From: Heliocidaris tuberculata
Taxonomy: Eukaryota > Echinodermata > Echinoidea > Camarodonta > Echinometridae
Length of the DNA: 64,000 bases
Direction of reading: 5' to 3'
NCBI GenBank assembly: GCA_025618425.1
Contig: CM046838.1
Coordinates: forward strand, 6,409,655 to 6,473,654
Shown in pieces: positions 48,467 through 59,613 of the stretch. A program made the translations under genes and the position numbers. Position 1 is the first letter of the stretch; each line of letters opens with the position of its first letter. The notes under the pieces are model-generated. The model was not told where the DNA came from. It did not search any database and saw only the letters and a list, made by a program, of their open reading frames with translations.

Positions 48467-49445
48467 AACATACCAGTGCGCCCTTTCTCGTCGTAAACAC
48501 ATCCGACACATATACGTACATGTACATGTACGTGCAAACACACACAATAGCTACATCTAGGTACCTCTCTCGTGCTACAATTGTAGCTAGCTAGCTCACG
48601 TACGTGCTCGTTTCTACAGCTTGGCAAGTTGAAATATCAGTGGTGTGAGTCGACAGCGAATGCATGCTTGCGCGGATTTTATAAACTTTGAGATGAAACA
48701 AATCTGACAAATTTACACTTTACATGTAGAGCTTTCACTGATTATTAATTGTTTGAATTTGAATCATTGTCGGATGTGTCGACAATGAGCATCGCTTTGT
48801 GCGACACTAGAGTGATATTTTGGCTAGCCACACGGACTAGAAACTTCAGATTTTGGCTAGTCCGCCGTGATTTTTACTAGCCATTGGCTAGCGGGCTATC
48901 GTTAATGTCGAACCCTGCTAGGTCTAAGACAGCTCCCTAGCAGACTTAAACCAATTACTTGATTGGCAGGTATGTGGCTTTCATACATACGCGCAGTAGT
49001 ATAAGCTGCGCACAAGCAAACCATGTAAGCGCGCATCTACTGTGACGCATTTATTGCGCATGATTTTGGACAGGACATGTGACGTCACAATGGATATCAG
49101 TAAGTATTTTGCCTCAAAGTCGGGTTACTAAAGAAAAATACCTTAAAGTGATCTGAATACGAGTTAAGCCATTTTACTTAGCCGAGTTAAATACTTAGTA
49201 ATTTACTTACTTAATGCGCGATTTTAATTGAATACCGGCCCAGAAGTATGTGCTGGATTTATTTCACCTTTGCTTGCATGTATTCATATTTTTTGTGTAT
49301 GATTGACGGGCTGTGTTAAATTTCCCTCACTCACATTACTTTTTAATGTATCTCAATGGGCATGAGTGGGAGGTGGGATGCATTCCCCATCTTGGTTTAC
49401 AGTTTGCATCTCATTAACCAAATAATTCCATTCAAAATTTGATTC

Positions 49446-49539
49446 GAGAGTACACTGATTGATGGCATCATCAGTATGAGTCGCCAGCCTCTGGTACAGG
49501 AAGTCAGGTCTGACCTCAAATCAACCTTAACAGTTAAAG
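49446..49539 (+). CDS. weak candidate internal exon
   Basis: A short stretch between an in-frame stop at 49440 and a possible donor 'AAAG|GTATAG' at 49540 encodes TLIDGIISMSRQPLVQEV followed by a Lys/Ser-rich tail. The amino-acid mix and codons look more protein-like than the surrounding DNA. The acceptor is poor: no pyrimidine tract precedes the AG at 49447-49448. I do not recognise the protein. It lies just outside the nested element pair, in sequence that could be host DNA. Confidence 0.22.
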
Positions 49540-49739
49540 GTATAGTGAGAGAAAGGTAGAATGATGCACTTTTGGAAAATGACTTACTATAAAGTAGGCC
49601 TAAAGCATTCCATATCAAAGTTGTTCGATTGTGTGACTTCTAAAATGTAATTTTCTAAGAATTGATGTGAAAATGAATTTCAGAAAATTTTTATTTTGAA
49701 ATACAAAGCAGGTTAATATTAGGCACTAGTATTTTTTTC

Positions 49740-51170
49740 CAAATTGGTACAGTGGTGTGATAGGGCTAGTAATTCTGTGGGTTTGGGTGTAACCTTTGAT
49801 GGGGATGGGGGCAATCTCCAAGTCTACAATGATGTTGGATAGAGGGTTGAAGATCAAGTTGGAGATCTCCACCCTGAATATCAACTTGTAAGTTTTCTCT
49901 CATCTGATCTATAGTGTCAGTGCAGACTTGACCTTCAAGATTACATTGATTTGGGGATAAGTTTGAAGCTACCACTTCTAACTCTACCTCTGACCAACCC
50001 CCCATCATAAGTTTCCTCTCACCTTGTTAACTGTGATGATTTGAGGACCAGTCTTTAAGATTACAGTAATGTTGGATAAGGGGTTTGAAGCCACTAAATG
50101 TACCTCTACCTCTTAAAGGTCATGTAAAGTTTTGGTAAGCCCTCAAAAACTGTTCGTCAGATTTCTTCAATTTTTGTTGATAAATAGCAAGATACTAGCA
50201 ATACTAAGACACTGTGAAGATTTCGTCTCCTAAAGTTTAATATTAAACAAATAAGAGGCAAAAACTAATTTATGTGCCGGGACAGGCACGTAAAATCCCA
50301 ACAAAGGCAGCATGTGCTATACACTGAACACACACGTGTAAAACCAATGATGAGTAGCTACACACAGTGCACACACGCTGTCTCTATGCGAAGCCCCAAG
50401 ATTGCTGTGCGGGGAGCCGTCGGGGTGGAAGGGTCCTAGCATAATGGCAGTGATCAAGCATTCCTTACAGATATTTACACTGAAATCCACCAGAAATCAT
50501 AGATGGAATACCAAATGATCTCTTACAGACATCTTGTGATACAAAGAGAACAACATGAGACTATATTTAACATGTTTCTTTCCAATTTCCTTTTTGCTAC
50601 CAATACTCTACATGAGCTTTAAACCCTCCATCTCATCCATAGTCTACTCTCATCTGGTCTATGGTGATGATGAAATGGATAACCTTTAAGGTTAGTTTGT
50701 TTGTGAGTTAGGGGCCAGCGATTTCCATCTTTAGCCAACCCCTGTCCACTAATCTGGTTATACAGAGAGTGAGGACCAGCCTGTAAGGATACCATGGTGC
50801 AGGGGTGGGGGCTGAACCAACCCACATCCTCTCATGTGGTCTTCAGTGAGTACTAGATTTAGAGGTTACCGTAGTGTGGAATGGGGGGGGGGGGTGGAGT
50901 TAAAATCCTATGGTGAAATTAACCTTTTATTTATGATATTGTGCTGTGGGATGGGGGTTGACCCGCCACCTACCACCACTTATAATGAGGACCAGCCTTT
51001 AAGGAAAAAGTGGTATGAAGGAACAAACTCCTATCCTCTGATCCTGTCCTAGAATGAGAACCAGGGAGTGGAATGGGGGTTAAAAGCAACCCCCGCCCCC
51101 CAAACTAACCTCCATCCTCTCATCTGGTCCCCAGTGATGATGGACTGGTTATCCATCAAACAAACATCAC
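49740..51170. repeat. degenerate tandem block (~100-200-bp units)
   Basis: Phrases 'ctctcatctggtct', 'gtgatgatg', 'gaggaccagcctttaagg' and 'ggaatgggggtt' recur in the same order at about 49890, 50016, 50650, 50770, 50985 and 51110. Units have diverged strongly and vary in length. The block is interrupted by the MITE at 50113-50622. Confidence 0.65.
50113..50622. mobile_element. 510-bp MITE inserted in the degenerate array
   Basis: The left end TTAAAGGTCATGTAAAG and the right end, in reverse complement TTAAAGCTCATGTAGAG, match at 15 of 17 positions. The tandem phrases of the surrounding block stop and resume exactly at these borders, which supports insertion. The core includes GC-rich 'ggggagccgtcggggtgg' and is non-coding. 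Confidence 0.75.
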
Positions 51171-54100
51171 CTCTTTAGAGTTCCTCTCATGCACCAGGAG
51201 CATATTAAAGGAGAAATACTGCCCTTGTTCAAAAATCACATTCGCATGTTATGTACATGTAGGTATTGATTAATTTTTATGATTTAGTAACTAGAGGGGA
51301 TAGCTCATGCTTTTTAAATAAAGTATGTAATTATTTTGTAGAACATAAATAAAGCTTGATAGAGAAGCATATTTGAGTGCATGGAGGCACATGAAATGAC
51401 TATTTCACTACTTGTGGAAATCAGTTTGTCAACCAAGTTTTCATTATTTATACTTATACCATTTTCTTGAAGCATTTGAAAGGGAAGAAAAATGAGTAAT
51501 TCACTGCTGTGAGATTTACCCAGTTGAGGTAAAATAGAAGAAAATAACATTTCTCATTTATTACCACAAACACAGCCACACAACCATAGTACAAAAAGAA
51601 AAACTTTTGATAATAGGCTACATGATCTAAGTGAATGAATCAGGTTCTTAGAACTTCAAATATTTTTCTTTTCTTAAATATCAAAACCTTTTTCGTTAGG
51701 GTTGGCAAGAAAGATCAATGGTGCTTGATATTATTCATTAAATCATGATTCAAAGAACAAATCAGCGATTTTGATCTATTTGTTAAAAGAGAATTGTTAA
51801 AGGAGAAATCACCTTCTTTTTGTTTTATTGTAAATTTGCTGATCATTCTGTGTTGATTTATTATATAAATGGCCTAAACTAGAATGTGAAATTGAATCCT
51901 CCCAAAGCCCACATCTTACTACCTTGTCGCCAGGCATAAGATTAAAATGTATAGATCTCCTTAATTGATCTTTTGAAGTGCACCTCTTTACCAACTAGAC
52001 ACTTCTATATTTCTTACCCACCTGATTTGATACTCATCCATCAATTTCATATCAAATGGCCTTTCAGATTAATCTTGTTTTGCATCCCTTTTCTACACAT
52101 GGCTGCCCATACATTATTCTATATCAATTCAGGAGCCAGCTATACTGTTAACCTGTTGTAATGGATATTCTTTGTACAAGTTAATGATGCAATCAAACTG
52201 TTCACCTGAAGCCATCAGAAAATTAATGTCCTGCCAAAATATAATTGTTCCATTAGGATGGTAAAAACCAGTCATAAATCATGGTGATTTATTTTGTGGG
52301 TTCAATAATTCATTACTCACTTTAGTATGATTCATCCTGATAACAAATACAATTCTGTTCACATTGTAAAAGTACATGTCTTCATATGTATCTTGCTATC
52401 ATTCTCTGTATGACTGATAATACATTTAGTGTATGCCCAGCGGCAACCATGAAATTATCTCATTTTGTTTTGTCTTGCTTGGTCATCAATTACCCCAGTA
52501 AATAAGTATGCTCACCCTTGACTTTAAATATATTTTATAGATGTTGCTCTTATTTAGGTGCAAATTCATTATCCAATATTTTTTGTTATCCTTTTGACTT
52601 TGTCCTTTCCGGAAGATGTGTAATGAAATGAAAGTAACTTGCAAGTTTCTTGTCTTTTCTATGGACTCTTCAGTCTTGGAGCCATCATCCAATGGGAAAA
52701 TATGCCTGATTATAGTCGGTATCATTACACAAAACTTATGTGTTAAATTCAATATTGAAAATGGTGAAGGAGTGACATGTTTTCAAAATGCTAGATTTAA
52801 CTTCTGAAATTTTTGGATCCAGCAATATATGAGATACAACATTTTGAAAACATTGTCACTCCTTGCCAGGCCCTTTCAAATGTTGAATGAACACTTTTGT
52901 TTGTATAGTGTTGGGAAATTTGTAGTAACAATATTCAGAAGTGTTAGAAATTGAATAGAAAATAAAAACCATGTATCTTCTATTGAAAATATTAAGGTGG
53001 GATGTAACATGGCAGCAAACCAATACACAGCAATGAGAGTCAAGACACCTATTTCTGGACAATAAAGTGACATAAATGGGTCAACCTTGAGTTTTGTGCT
53101 CAGGGAGAAGGGGAGAGTGGTCTTTCTTCAAATGTATACGCTACAGTCACTATGCCAGAAATACAATTAATTTGTATGGAAATAACAACTAAAGACTTGA
53201 CAAAAAGTATGTTTGCGCAGTCTAGAGAGCTGTCGGCCTGTCAGTCTGTTTGCCCACTGCGCTCTTATCCTTTCTTCAGCCTTTTGTGCGGGATGGAAAT
53301 TTATGGCACATTATTTTCCCTCCCTGAATAGAGATCCCGCTCAGAGAAATCGAATGAAAACCAATTTTGAAAGACTGAATGTTTTGCCAGCGGGGCTGTA
53401 GCTGGGGTACAAAGAAAGGAAAAACATACACAAGCGTTACAAATGAATACATCTTGCGGCAAACACGTGTAGAAAGGTTAATTTCTGGATGTTTGTTCAA
53501 CACAGAATGTTCCAATTCTTGGGGACGGGTACGTGTAAATTGCACTTAGGAATACCTCTCCTGGTCATTTGATAAAACATAGCCCCTTGATATTGCCTTT
53601 TGGGAATGTCAATACTTCTTGTCTCATGAAATGCACTGTACTCTTCTTATCAAAGTATTAGCCATAGCTTTAAATATCGAAAGTCAATTACCGAAAGGGC
53701 GTACCAATCGATATTGATGCATGTGTACTTTTGTTCTTTCAAAGAGTATACGATAAACCTTTATTAATCAACAGAATACCAAACTGAATAGTTATAATCT
53801 GTATGGTTATGATTTAGTACAAAGGTTATAAGTACATGTACATGTACATGTGAATATATTTTCATAATGTTGGGGAGAATGTGGATATTAAGAATTATTT
53901 TTCGTGAATCACACTTAATGGTTTCACATATATTGAGCTTGAATTTTTAATAGAACCTCAGCAATTATCTCAGCAATTTATTGTGATTGATACAAGTAGA
54001 TTTACTCTATGGAATGGCCTTGTATCGTGGACCTTCATAGTATAGGTCCATGCTTGTTTCATGGTAGAAAAAAATGGGTGCAAAAATTTGGTTAAAAAGT

Positions 54101-54319
54101 GTACTACATATACATGTCTAATTATCAGTACATTAATGATAAATTTATTTGCCAACTTTACTAAAGTGACATACAAATTTAATTGATTGTGTTGAAATGA
54201 ATTTCATTATTTACTTGTCAGACATTTGTAGTAATTTCCAGTTCATAAGGGTTTTTTTTAGAGAGGATGAGACTACATGCATAGTGACCCCACATTTCCT
54301 TTTCCAACATTTGTTCTTG
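51171..54319. other. intron-like sequence, no gene seen
   Basis: AT-rich sequence with ACATGTACATGTACATG at about 53833. 'TTAAAGGAGAAAT' occurs in the same orientation at 51207 and 51799 and may mark ends of decayed elements. A hairpin is annotated separately at 52767-52864. Confidence 0.5.
52767..52864. repeat. 98-bp imperfect hairpin
   Basis: AAGGAGTGACATGTTTTCAA (left, from 52767) and the right arm ending in 'cattgtcactcctt' (to 52864) are complementary over about 24 bp with a one-base indel. The loop is about 49 nt. Confidence 0.8.
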
Positions 54320-54440
54320 GCTATATTTCATCAAAGATATAGGGTTTGGGTTTGCTATTAAGTTTTTGTTTACATGTCGGTTTAGGTTTAGGGTTGGGTT
54401 AGTGTTAGGTCTAGTGTCGGGGGTAGGAATCCTGTTAGCG
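54320..54440 (-). repeat. telomere-like degenerate block, minus copy
   Basis: Degenerate TTAGGG-like words ('ggtttaggtttagggttggg', 'gttagtgttagg') occur next to 'atttcatcaaagatat'. In reverse complement this is (CCCTAA-like)n followed by ATATCTTTGATGAAAT, the same arrangement as at 57508-57640. It is an interstitial repeat family member, not a telomere. Confidence 0.75.
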
Positions 54441-54888
54441 CTCCAATCGACTGCTGAGGAATTGTCGCTAGATGGCATATGTCCTAGAATCCTTTATAAA
54501 CCTAGATATAATAGCCTGTAACCAAGGTACCTGCAGGTGCTAATGTCTGATCATGATATCTCCAAGGACCCATAACCAGGCAACTTCTGATGGCGCAATC
54601 ATTTAACAACTGTTTCTCAAGGTGTACCGGATTCTACATGAATTTTTAAAGGCCATTGACCTATTTTAGAGTTGATGAGCCCCCTGGAGGAAAATCAACA
54701 AAATACAAAAGCGAAGGTTAAAAGGGTCTTCCATCTTGAGTTTGTGTAGGTATCAATGTGTTGATCTACAATGTATGTTGGTTATTATTCAAGTCCTTGT
54801 AAGGATACATGTATCACCAGTGGTGTTCTTTAGGGTAAGTTCCAATTTGGATGGTTCCTCATGGCATAGTCTCTGCTGAAAGGCAATA

Positions 54889-55812
54889 TTAACTCTTTCA
54901 GTGCCGATGTCACATATATGTGACAGATATATTTGTCATTTTCATTCACCAGTTGCTCGACCACAGGAAAGATATATGGTGGTCAATATAGATGTATATC
55001 AGAATTTTGAGCATAAATCAAGCATTCTAAATATATGATTATAATTATATATGCTACCATAGAAATTTTCAGAGAAAATTGCAGATTTTATAAAAGATAT
55101 AACTTTATTTCAACATTAAACAATAGTAAACAAATGAGAAACAAAAATATAATGGACAAAAAAGAAACTCAAATATATTTTTCAATAATTCTTATGTATA
55201 AAGTTGGGTAAAGAATTATTGTTTGGTATCATAAGAAATGGTAATAAATTTCCTACAAGTTTTGTATACAATATTTTGTGAAAAAAACCCAGGGGGGGGG
55301 GGCACTCAATATATTGGACCGACGGGTATGTGCCGCTTTGACGACCCCCTTTTTCAACGGCCGATCACTGCTCTCCAGATAATCGAATTTCCATAAACTG
55401 CCGTTCTCACCCTTCTCACACGTTCTCAAGATACCCGGCCGGAACAAAAACGCTTGTCTCTCTCCGTTTTCCCTGGCACGTCCCGTTCCCTAGCTCTTGC
55501 GTATGTGCGTCCATTCCCTTTCGTGTGCAATTGCTTATAGAGTCCATGCATGCACTATAGAATCCCCACACTAACTTACTAAGTGCCGTAGTTCTTAAAC
55601 CATGTTTTTTCGCTCAGCTGGGTGTAGATCCACTGTTCCAAAGACCCTATGTTTTTCGCTTCTAGTCAGTTCCTTAGACCCCCATTTCGAGGGCGGCTGC
55701 GGCACACTACCCCCTGGGGGTTAATGAAGTGCAGACATTTGAAAAGTAACCATTGATCATATTTTGGTAAAATTTTGAAGTGAGCTAAACCCCTTGGCAC
55801 AGTAAGAGTTAA
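54889..55812. mobile_element. TTAA element, CTCTTTCAGTGCC ends (916 bp)
   Basis: TTAA at 54889-54892 and 55809-55812 flank ends CTCTTTCAGTGCC and, in reverse complement, CTCTTACTGTGCC. A perfect palindrome GTCACATATATGTGAC (54909-54924) follows the left end. The ends match the 4.5-kb element at 23.5-28.1 kb. The left half is AT-rich; the right half (from about 55287) is GC-rich and looks like a separate nested insertion. No transposase is visible. Confidence 0.8.
55287..55722. mobile_element. probable nested GC-rich element
   Basis: The composition changes abruptly at 'cccaggggggggggg' and back again after 'ccccctgggggtt'. The two borders are inverted (CCAGGGGG / CCCCCTGG), and near-border words GTGCCGC and GCGGCAC are also inverted. 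The core is rich in Pro/Arg-type codons, but all frames are interrupted. Confidence 0.5.
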
Positions 55813-57507
55813 ACGGATTGTTTTTAAAATAGACAGTACTCTGCAAAATGTTCACTTCTATGCCAAAGGATATTAGGGCCTAAAGGATATAGGGATTGAA
55901 GTAGGTTCAGTAAAGTAGTATTAGTACAGGATTGAACTTAGAATAAAGGATTCATCTAATGTGAAAAAATTGTCACCAGAGCATACAAGTATGTCTTCAA
56001 AACAACTCTCTATAGATCTATATATAGTGTGTAGAACTTGAAATACATCTTATGTTGATGTTGTTGAGTGTACTATTCATTTAACTGAACTGGAGCTTGA
56101 AAGGACACTAGACACTTCACTGAATGTATTTGACTTTCAAGTGTGAAAATATAAGATTTGGGCAAAATGTCAAGGTGATGGGGATTAGTGGAAAATGGGT
56201 CTAGCTTTTAGGTGCTATGTGATGAGGCATTCCTGCAGGGGATCTTGATTCCACCCTCTGCACTCTATGAAATGGGGCTGTGTTGCTGTGTGGTCATGTT
56301 TCCTAGTTTGTGTAAATTATTGATTTGACAGGGGGAGTATTGATTTTTCATGAGGCAATTTGGGGCATTGAATTGGAGGAAATTACCCCAATTTTTCATT
56401 GCCTAAAACACAAGGTGGAGTATCTAGAACAGTGTCAGGTTCAGTTTGATGCCAGGTGAACAGGAAATAAGTGATCATTTTTTCCCTGAAATTGGGTGTC
56501 CTTGTATTTGTGTCAGTGGGTACATGTAGGTTCAGCAGTGCACATGTTTTGGTAGGTTGATACATATGCCTAACTTCAACCTTTTATTTCAGATTCCTCA
56601 AGCTTTTTTTCGTGGCAATTTTAAATATATAGTTAAATACCATTTTTTAATGAGGGTATTGTGTAAGCACATCTTGAAGTTTGAAGGTCTTGACTAAAAA
56701 AAACAAATAATTCAAATTGGGGGGAGGGGAGGGGGTGTGGGTGTCATGGGAGGAGAATTGAGAATTTGTATACTTCATACATTAAAAAATAAGCTTTGCA
56801 TTTCCAGTTTGGTTCGGTACATGTACACTGTAGGCCTATGCTGATTGGTGTACAACCTTCCAGCTTCAGTTATCACTACCGAGCCCCTTTTCTGGAAAGG
56901 TAGACGATTCGGTTGCGAAGAGGTGGGGGGGGGGGGGGGGGGGGGGGGGGTAATGCAAACTTTCCTAATTTGAAGATTTCATTAGGGCAGCTCTATCTCC
57001 TTCAGCCTTTGTTTGCTATTAGAAAGGAAAACACACTTATAAGTGCAGTCTTTATTGGATGAGCACCAGATCATCTTACCCTAACCCCTGATTGGTGTCG
57101 TATTTGGCTCTGTGCTATAGGCCTACCTACTGGCTATTAATTCGGTGTTCACGTCTATATCCTTGACTACCCATCAACCCTTTTTTCCTGTGAATTCTTC
57201 CAAGCCCTTTTCCTTTGCTGATATTATGTATTCTAGCACATCACCACAAATGTTCTTCCATCTATGGTGGTATTAAGTTTCCTTGAAATGTTAGTGAGAC
57301 AAGTGCCTATTGCAACCACTTAGCAGTATTCCACCAAGAAGCTACATGTAGGATACAGCACATGTTAAAGAGATAAGAATCATTTCAGGCGTATGCCCAG
57401 TACAGACTCTTTAGTTGTAATTGCTGTGCAGGAAGGTGTTCAATTTTTGTGTAATATTTACTAAAATCTGGCTAAAACCACTCTAAGGTCAATTTCTTAC
57501 TGTTGTC
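55813..57507. other. no gene; 26-G homopolymer
   Basis: AT-rich sequence with a pure G26 run at 56925-56950 and a G-rich tract at 56719-56750. No exon is recognised. Confidence 0.5.
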
Positions 57508-57640
57508 TGAAACCCTAACCCTAAACCAAGACCTAACCTAAAACCAAATGGCAACCCTAACCTTATCTTAACCCTAACTCTAACTTAAACCCTAACCCTA
57601 CATGTATATCTTTAATGAAATCAGCCTGGAGCAATGTCAG
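57508..57640 (+). repeat. telomere-like degenerate block, plus copy
   Basis: Words CCCTAACCCTAAACC, CCTAACCTAAAACC, ACCCTAACCTT and AACCCTAACCCTA alternate with variants over about 95 bp, then 'atatctttaatgaaatcag'. The same junction occurs inverted at 54.3-54.4 kb, so the telomere-like part belongs to a repeat unit. Confidence 0.8.
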
Positions 57641-57713
57641 TGAAACAAATTTCAGATAATAATCCCCCCCAGAAAAAAATCAAAAAAAAATCAAAAAAAA
57701 AAAAAATCAGACA

Positions 57714-57905
57714 TTAGACTCTCTTAGAGACATTGATACAATAGATACATTTAAATCTGCCCTTAAAACACACTTATTCCAAATGTTAAACAGATAAAAA
57801 GGAACTCGGTAACCTGTTTTCTCTTTGCTTTTTCTTCCTAAGCACATAGGGACGATGTGTTATGCACCATACAAGAATGGTTTATTATTATAATCATTAT
57901 CATAT
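57714..57905 (+). pseudogene. short 3' end of a CR1/L2-like retrotransposon
   Basis: One frame reads LDSLRDIDTIDTFKSALKTH and then LFQ to a stop TAA at 57795-57797. The FKSxLKTHLF block just before the stop is the conserved C-terminus of CR1/L2-type polyproteins (compare 38079-38825). The 3' region 'tgcaccatacaagaatggtt' with TATTATTATAAT steps is the matching tail. Everything upstream is missing, and an A-rich tract (57668-57706) precedes it. It is a heavily 5'-truncated copy. Confidence 0.8.
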
Positions 57906-58278
57906 TGCAATTTGCTACGGTCTACTTCCCAGCAAGTTTAGAGGATAGAAGATGGGAACTTGTAAAGGCTTAACAGTGTTTCCCATCTTCTTCCTACCAG
58001 TGAAGCCAGGATCGGCCCTCTGTCCACGATCCTTTCTACCGGTGCTTGAACAAAGGTTTGCTCTGGCTCATTCCCTAATGGGATCGATGTGGGATGAGCA
58101 GATGATCAGGTTACCCCTCCTCCTTGCCTTTGATTACTCTTGTTACCCTCGATCCTTCCCTGTAGTCCTGCATCTATAGCCCAGGCTGCCTAGCCCTAGT
58201 GATGCTTTCGTTACATGAGATAAGGAGGGATGGTGAATGTGCTATTCCTTCCTTTGGTCCTCTGACATTGACTTTCCT
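57906..58278. other. no gene recognised
   Basis: A somewhat GC-richer patch (57950-58180) is open in one frame from an ATG. 'ttcttcctaccag' at 57989 could be an acceptor, but no domain or donor supports an exon. Confidence 0.35.
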
Positions 58279-58463
58279 AAGGGCTGGTCACATTTGTCTG
58301 ATAACGATAATGATAAGATTTTTCATGAAAGGTACACCCTAGAGCTGCCCTACTATTAACAGGCATGAGCATACTCACACATACACGGCATATATAGTAG
58401 GGTGTACCTTTAATGAAAAATCTGGTTATCGTTATCGTTATTATACAAATGTGACCAGCCCTT
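58279..58463. mobile_element. 185-bp MITE with ~63-bp TIRs
   Basis: AAGGGCTGGTCACATTTGT at the left and its reverse complement at the right bracket 185 bp. The arms continue through 'ataacgataatgataa' and 'ttcatgaaaggtacacccta' with few differences. Nearly the whole element is stem, with a short loop. No target duplication is certain. Confidence 0.92.
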
Positions 58464-59469
58464 TATGCTGCATTTACTTCTGCATTTAAACTTGGGTGAA
58501 TGGCTAGTTTAAATGTTATGTAACTCTTGATGAGCTTTCATGATCATTTATGACATGAGCTATGAAAGAAAATAAACCTCAAATGATTGACTTGTATTTC
58601 CAGCAAATTTCATATGTAACTTTATTATGGACATTTTTTCTGTAAGGAAGTGATTTTTTATCTAATGTGGCAGAATATATAAACATAAAGGGGGAAAATA
58701 TTGATTTAATGCTTTACAAATAACAATGATTTATTTCTTGATGCTTTTTGACTACTATTAGAAAGTTTCTTTAACATTTTTGTCTAAGCTGTGTGAATGC
58801 TACCAGGATCCTACTCATGTTTGGAGAAGTGATTGTGGTGAAATGATTTCATTATTTGTTCTAGGCACTCATCTATGGATACTGGCTAGAGGCAATATCT
58901 CTGAAGAGCTTACAAAAAAACCTGCTCCCTATGAAATGTATACAACTAATCAACAATAGCAAGCTTGCATCAATGTGAATTAAGTTCAGTAAATCCAAGG
59001 AGATGTACGGTTAATGAATCCACGAATGCTTTCAATATGTGTACCGTGGTCACGCCATTCTCTTTATGGGTAGTAGGGAGGTGGGGGGGGGGGGGGAGCA
59101 AAAGTGATGCAGTCACAGTCATAATCAGAATAAAATTTGATAATATATTATTCTAGGGAGAAATTTGTAAAGCAGGGCTCAACATTCCATATCCCCAAAA
59201 TGAGAATGGGCCTGATGCACATGGGACCTCCAGTTTTTTGTTCCAGATTTCTGGGAAAAGGGCTAGTCTGGAACTTTCTAAGGAAAGATATTTTACAAAT
59301 CCTGCAGTAATGTCACAGTTGGATTGGTGTGCGGATCAGTTTGCAGGCTTGACTCATGACATGAAGTTCATGGCTTGGAGCAGTTAGCACTGGCATAATG
59401 TTATTGTCATTAAGGAAGACATCAATCTAAATATGCCTCTCCAGGCCTGGAAGAGAAATGTAGACCTCA
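58464..59469. other. no gene seen
   Basis: AT-rich, with a G13 run at about 59083. No exon recognised. Confidence 0.5.
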
Positions 59470-59613
59470 GCCCTCTTGCATAAAAAGTTGCATTTAATTG
59501 AATTTCAACAAATTAAACGCAACCTTCATTTTCAACCAATCAGGATCGCGTATTTGGAACTTGAGTTTAATTTTTCGAGTTTCAATTAAACACAACATTT
59601 AATGCAAGAGGGC
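59470..59613. mobile_element. 144-bp MITE with ~45-bp TIRs
   Basis: GCCCTCTTGCATAAAAAGTT at the left pairs with the right end, whose reverse complement is GCCCTCTTGCATTAAATGTT. Both continue with TTTAATTGAA and AATTAAAC. The centre contains 'ccaatcaggatcgcg'. It is a small non-coding foldback. Confidence 0.9.

Larger units (their letters stand above)
46151..48917. mobile_element. 2.77-kb nested element, CTAGG target duplication
   Basis: The ends CAGGGTTTGCCCTTAAC and, in reverse complement, CAGGGTTCGACATTAACG are inverted. The arms stay alignable for about 110 bp (AGTCCGCC, GACTAGCCA, GGACTAG blocks). CTAGG at 46146-46150 and 48918-48922 is an exact 5-bp duplication of the host MITE sequence. 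The CAGGG ends recall hAT elements, but hAT normally makes 8-bp duplications, so the superfamily is unresolved. The interior holds a perfect hairpin, a tandem duplication, A-rich and C-rich homopolymers and a small MITE. No transposase is present. Confidence 0.8.
46022..49243. mobile_element. CTGGGCCCGTATTCA element split by an insertion
   Basis: The left end CTGGGCCCGTATTCAATTC and the right end, in reverse complement CTGGGCCGGTATTCAATTA, are inverted repeats. The subterminal parts are also related ('tacttaag', 'taagtattt', 'gtattca'). Removing the insertion at 46151-48917 leaves about 455 bp, a normal MITE size. No coding capacity is visible. Confidence 0.8.

Noticed and set aside
54320..54440. 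Chromosome end or fusion point from telomere-like DNA
   Set aside because: Words are degenerate, short and shared with a second copy in opposite orientation, so it is an interstitial repeat.
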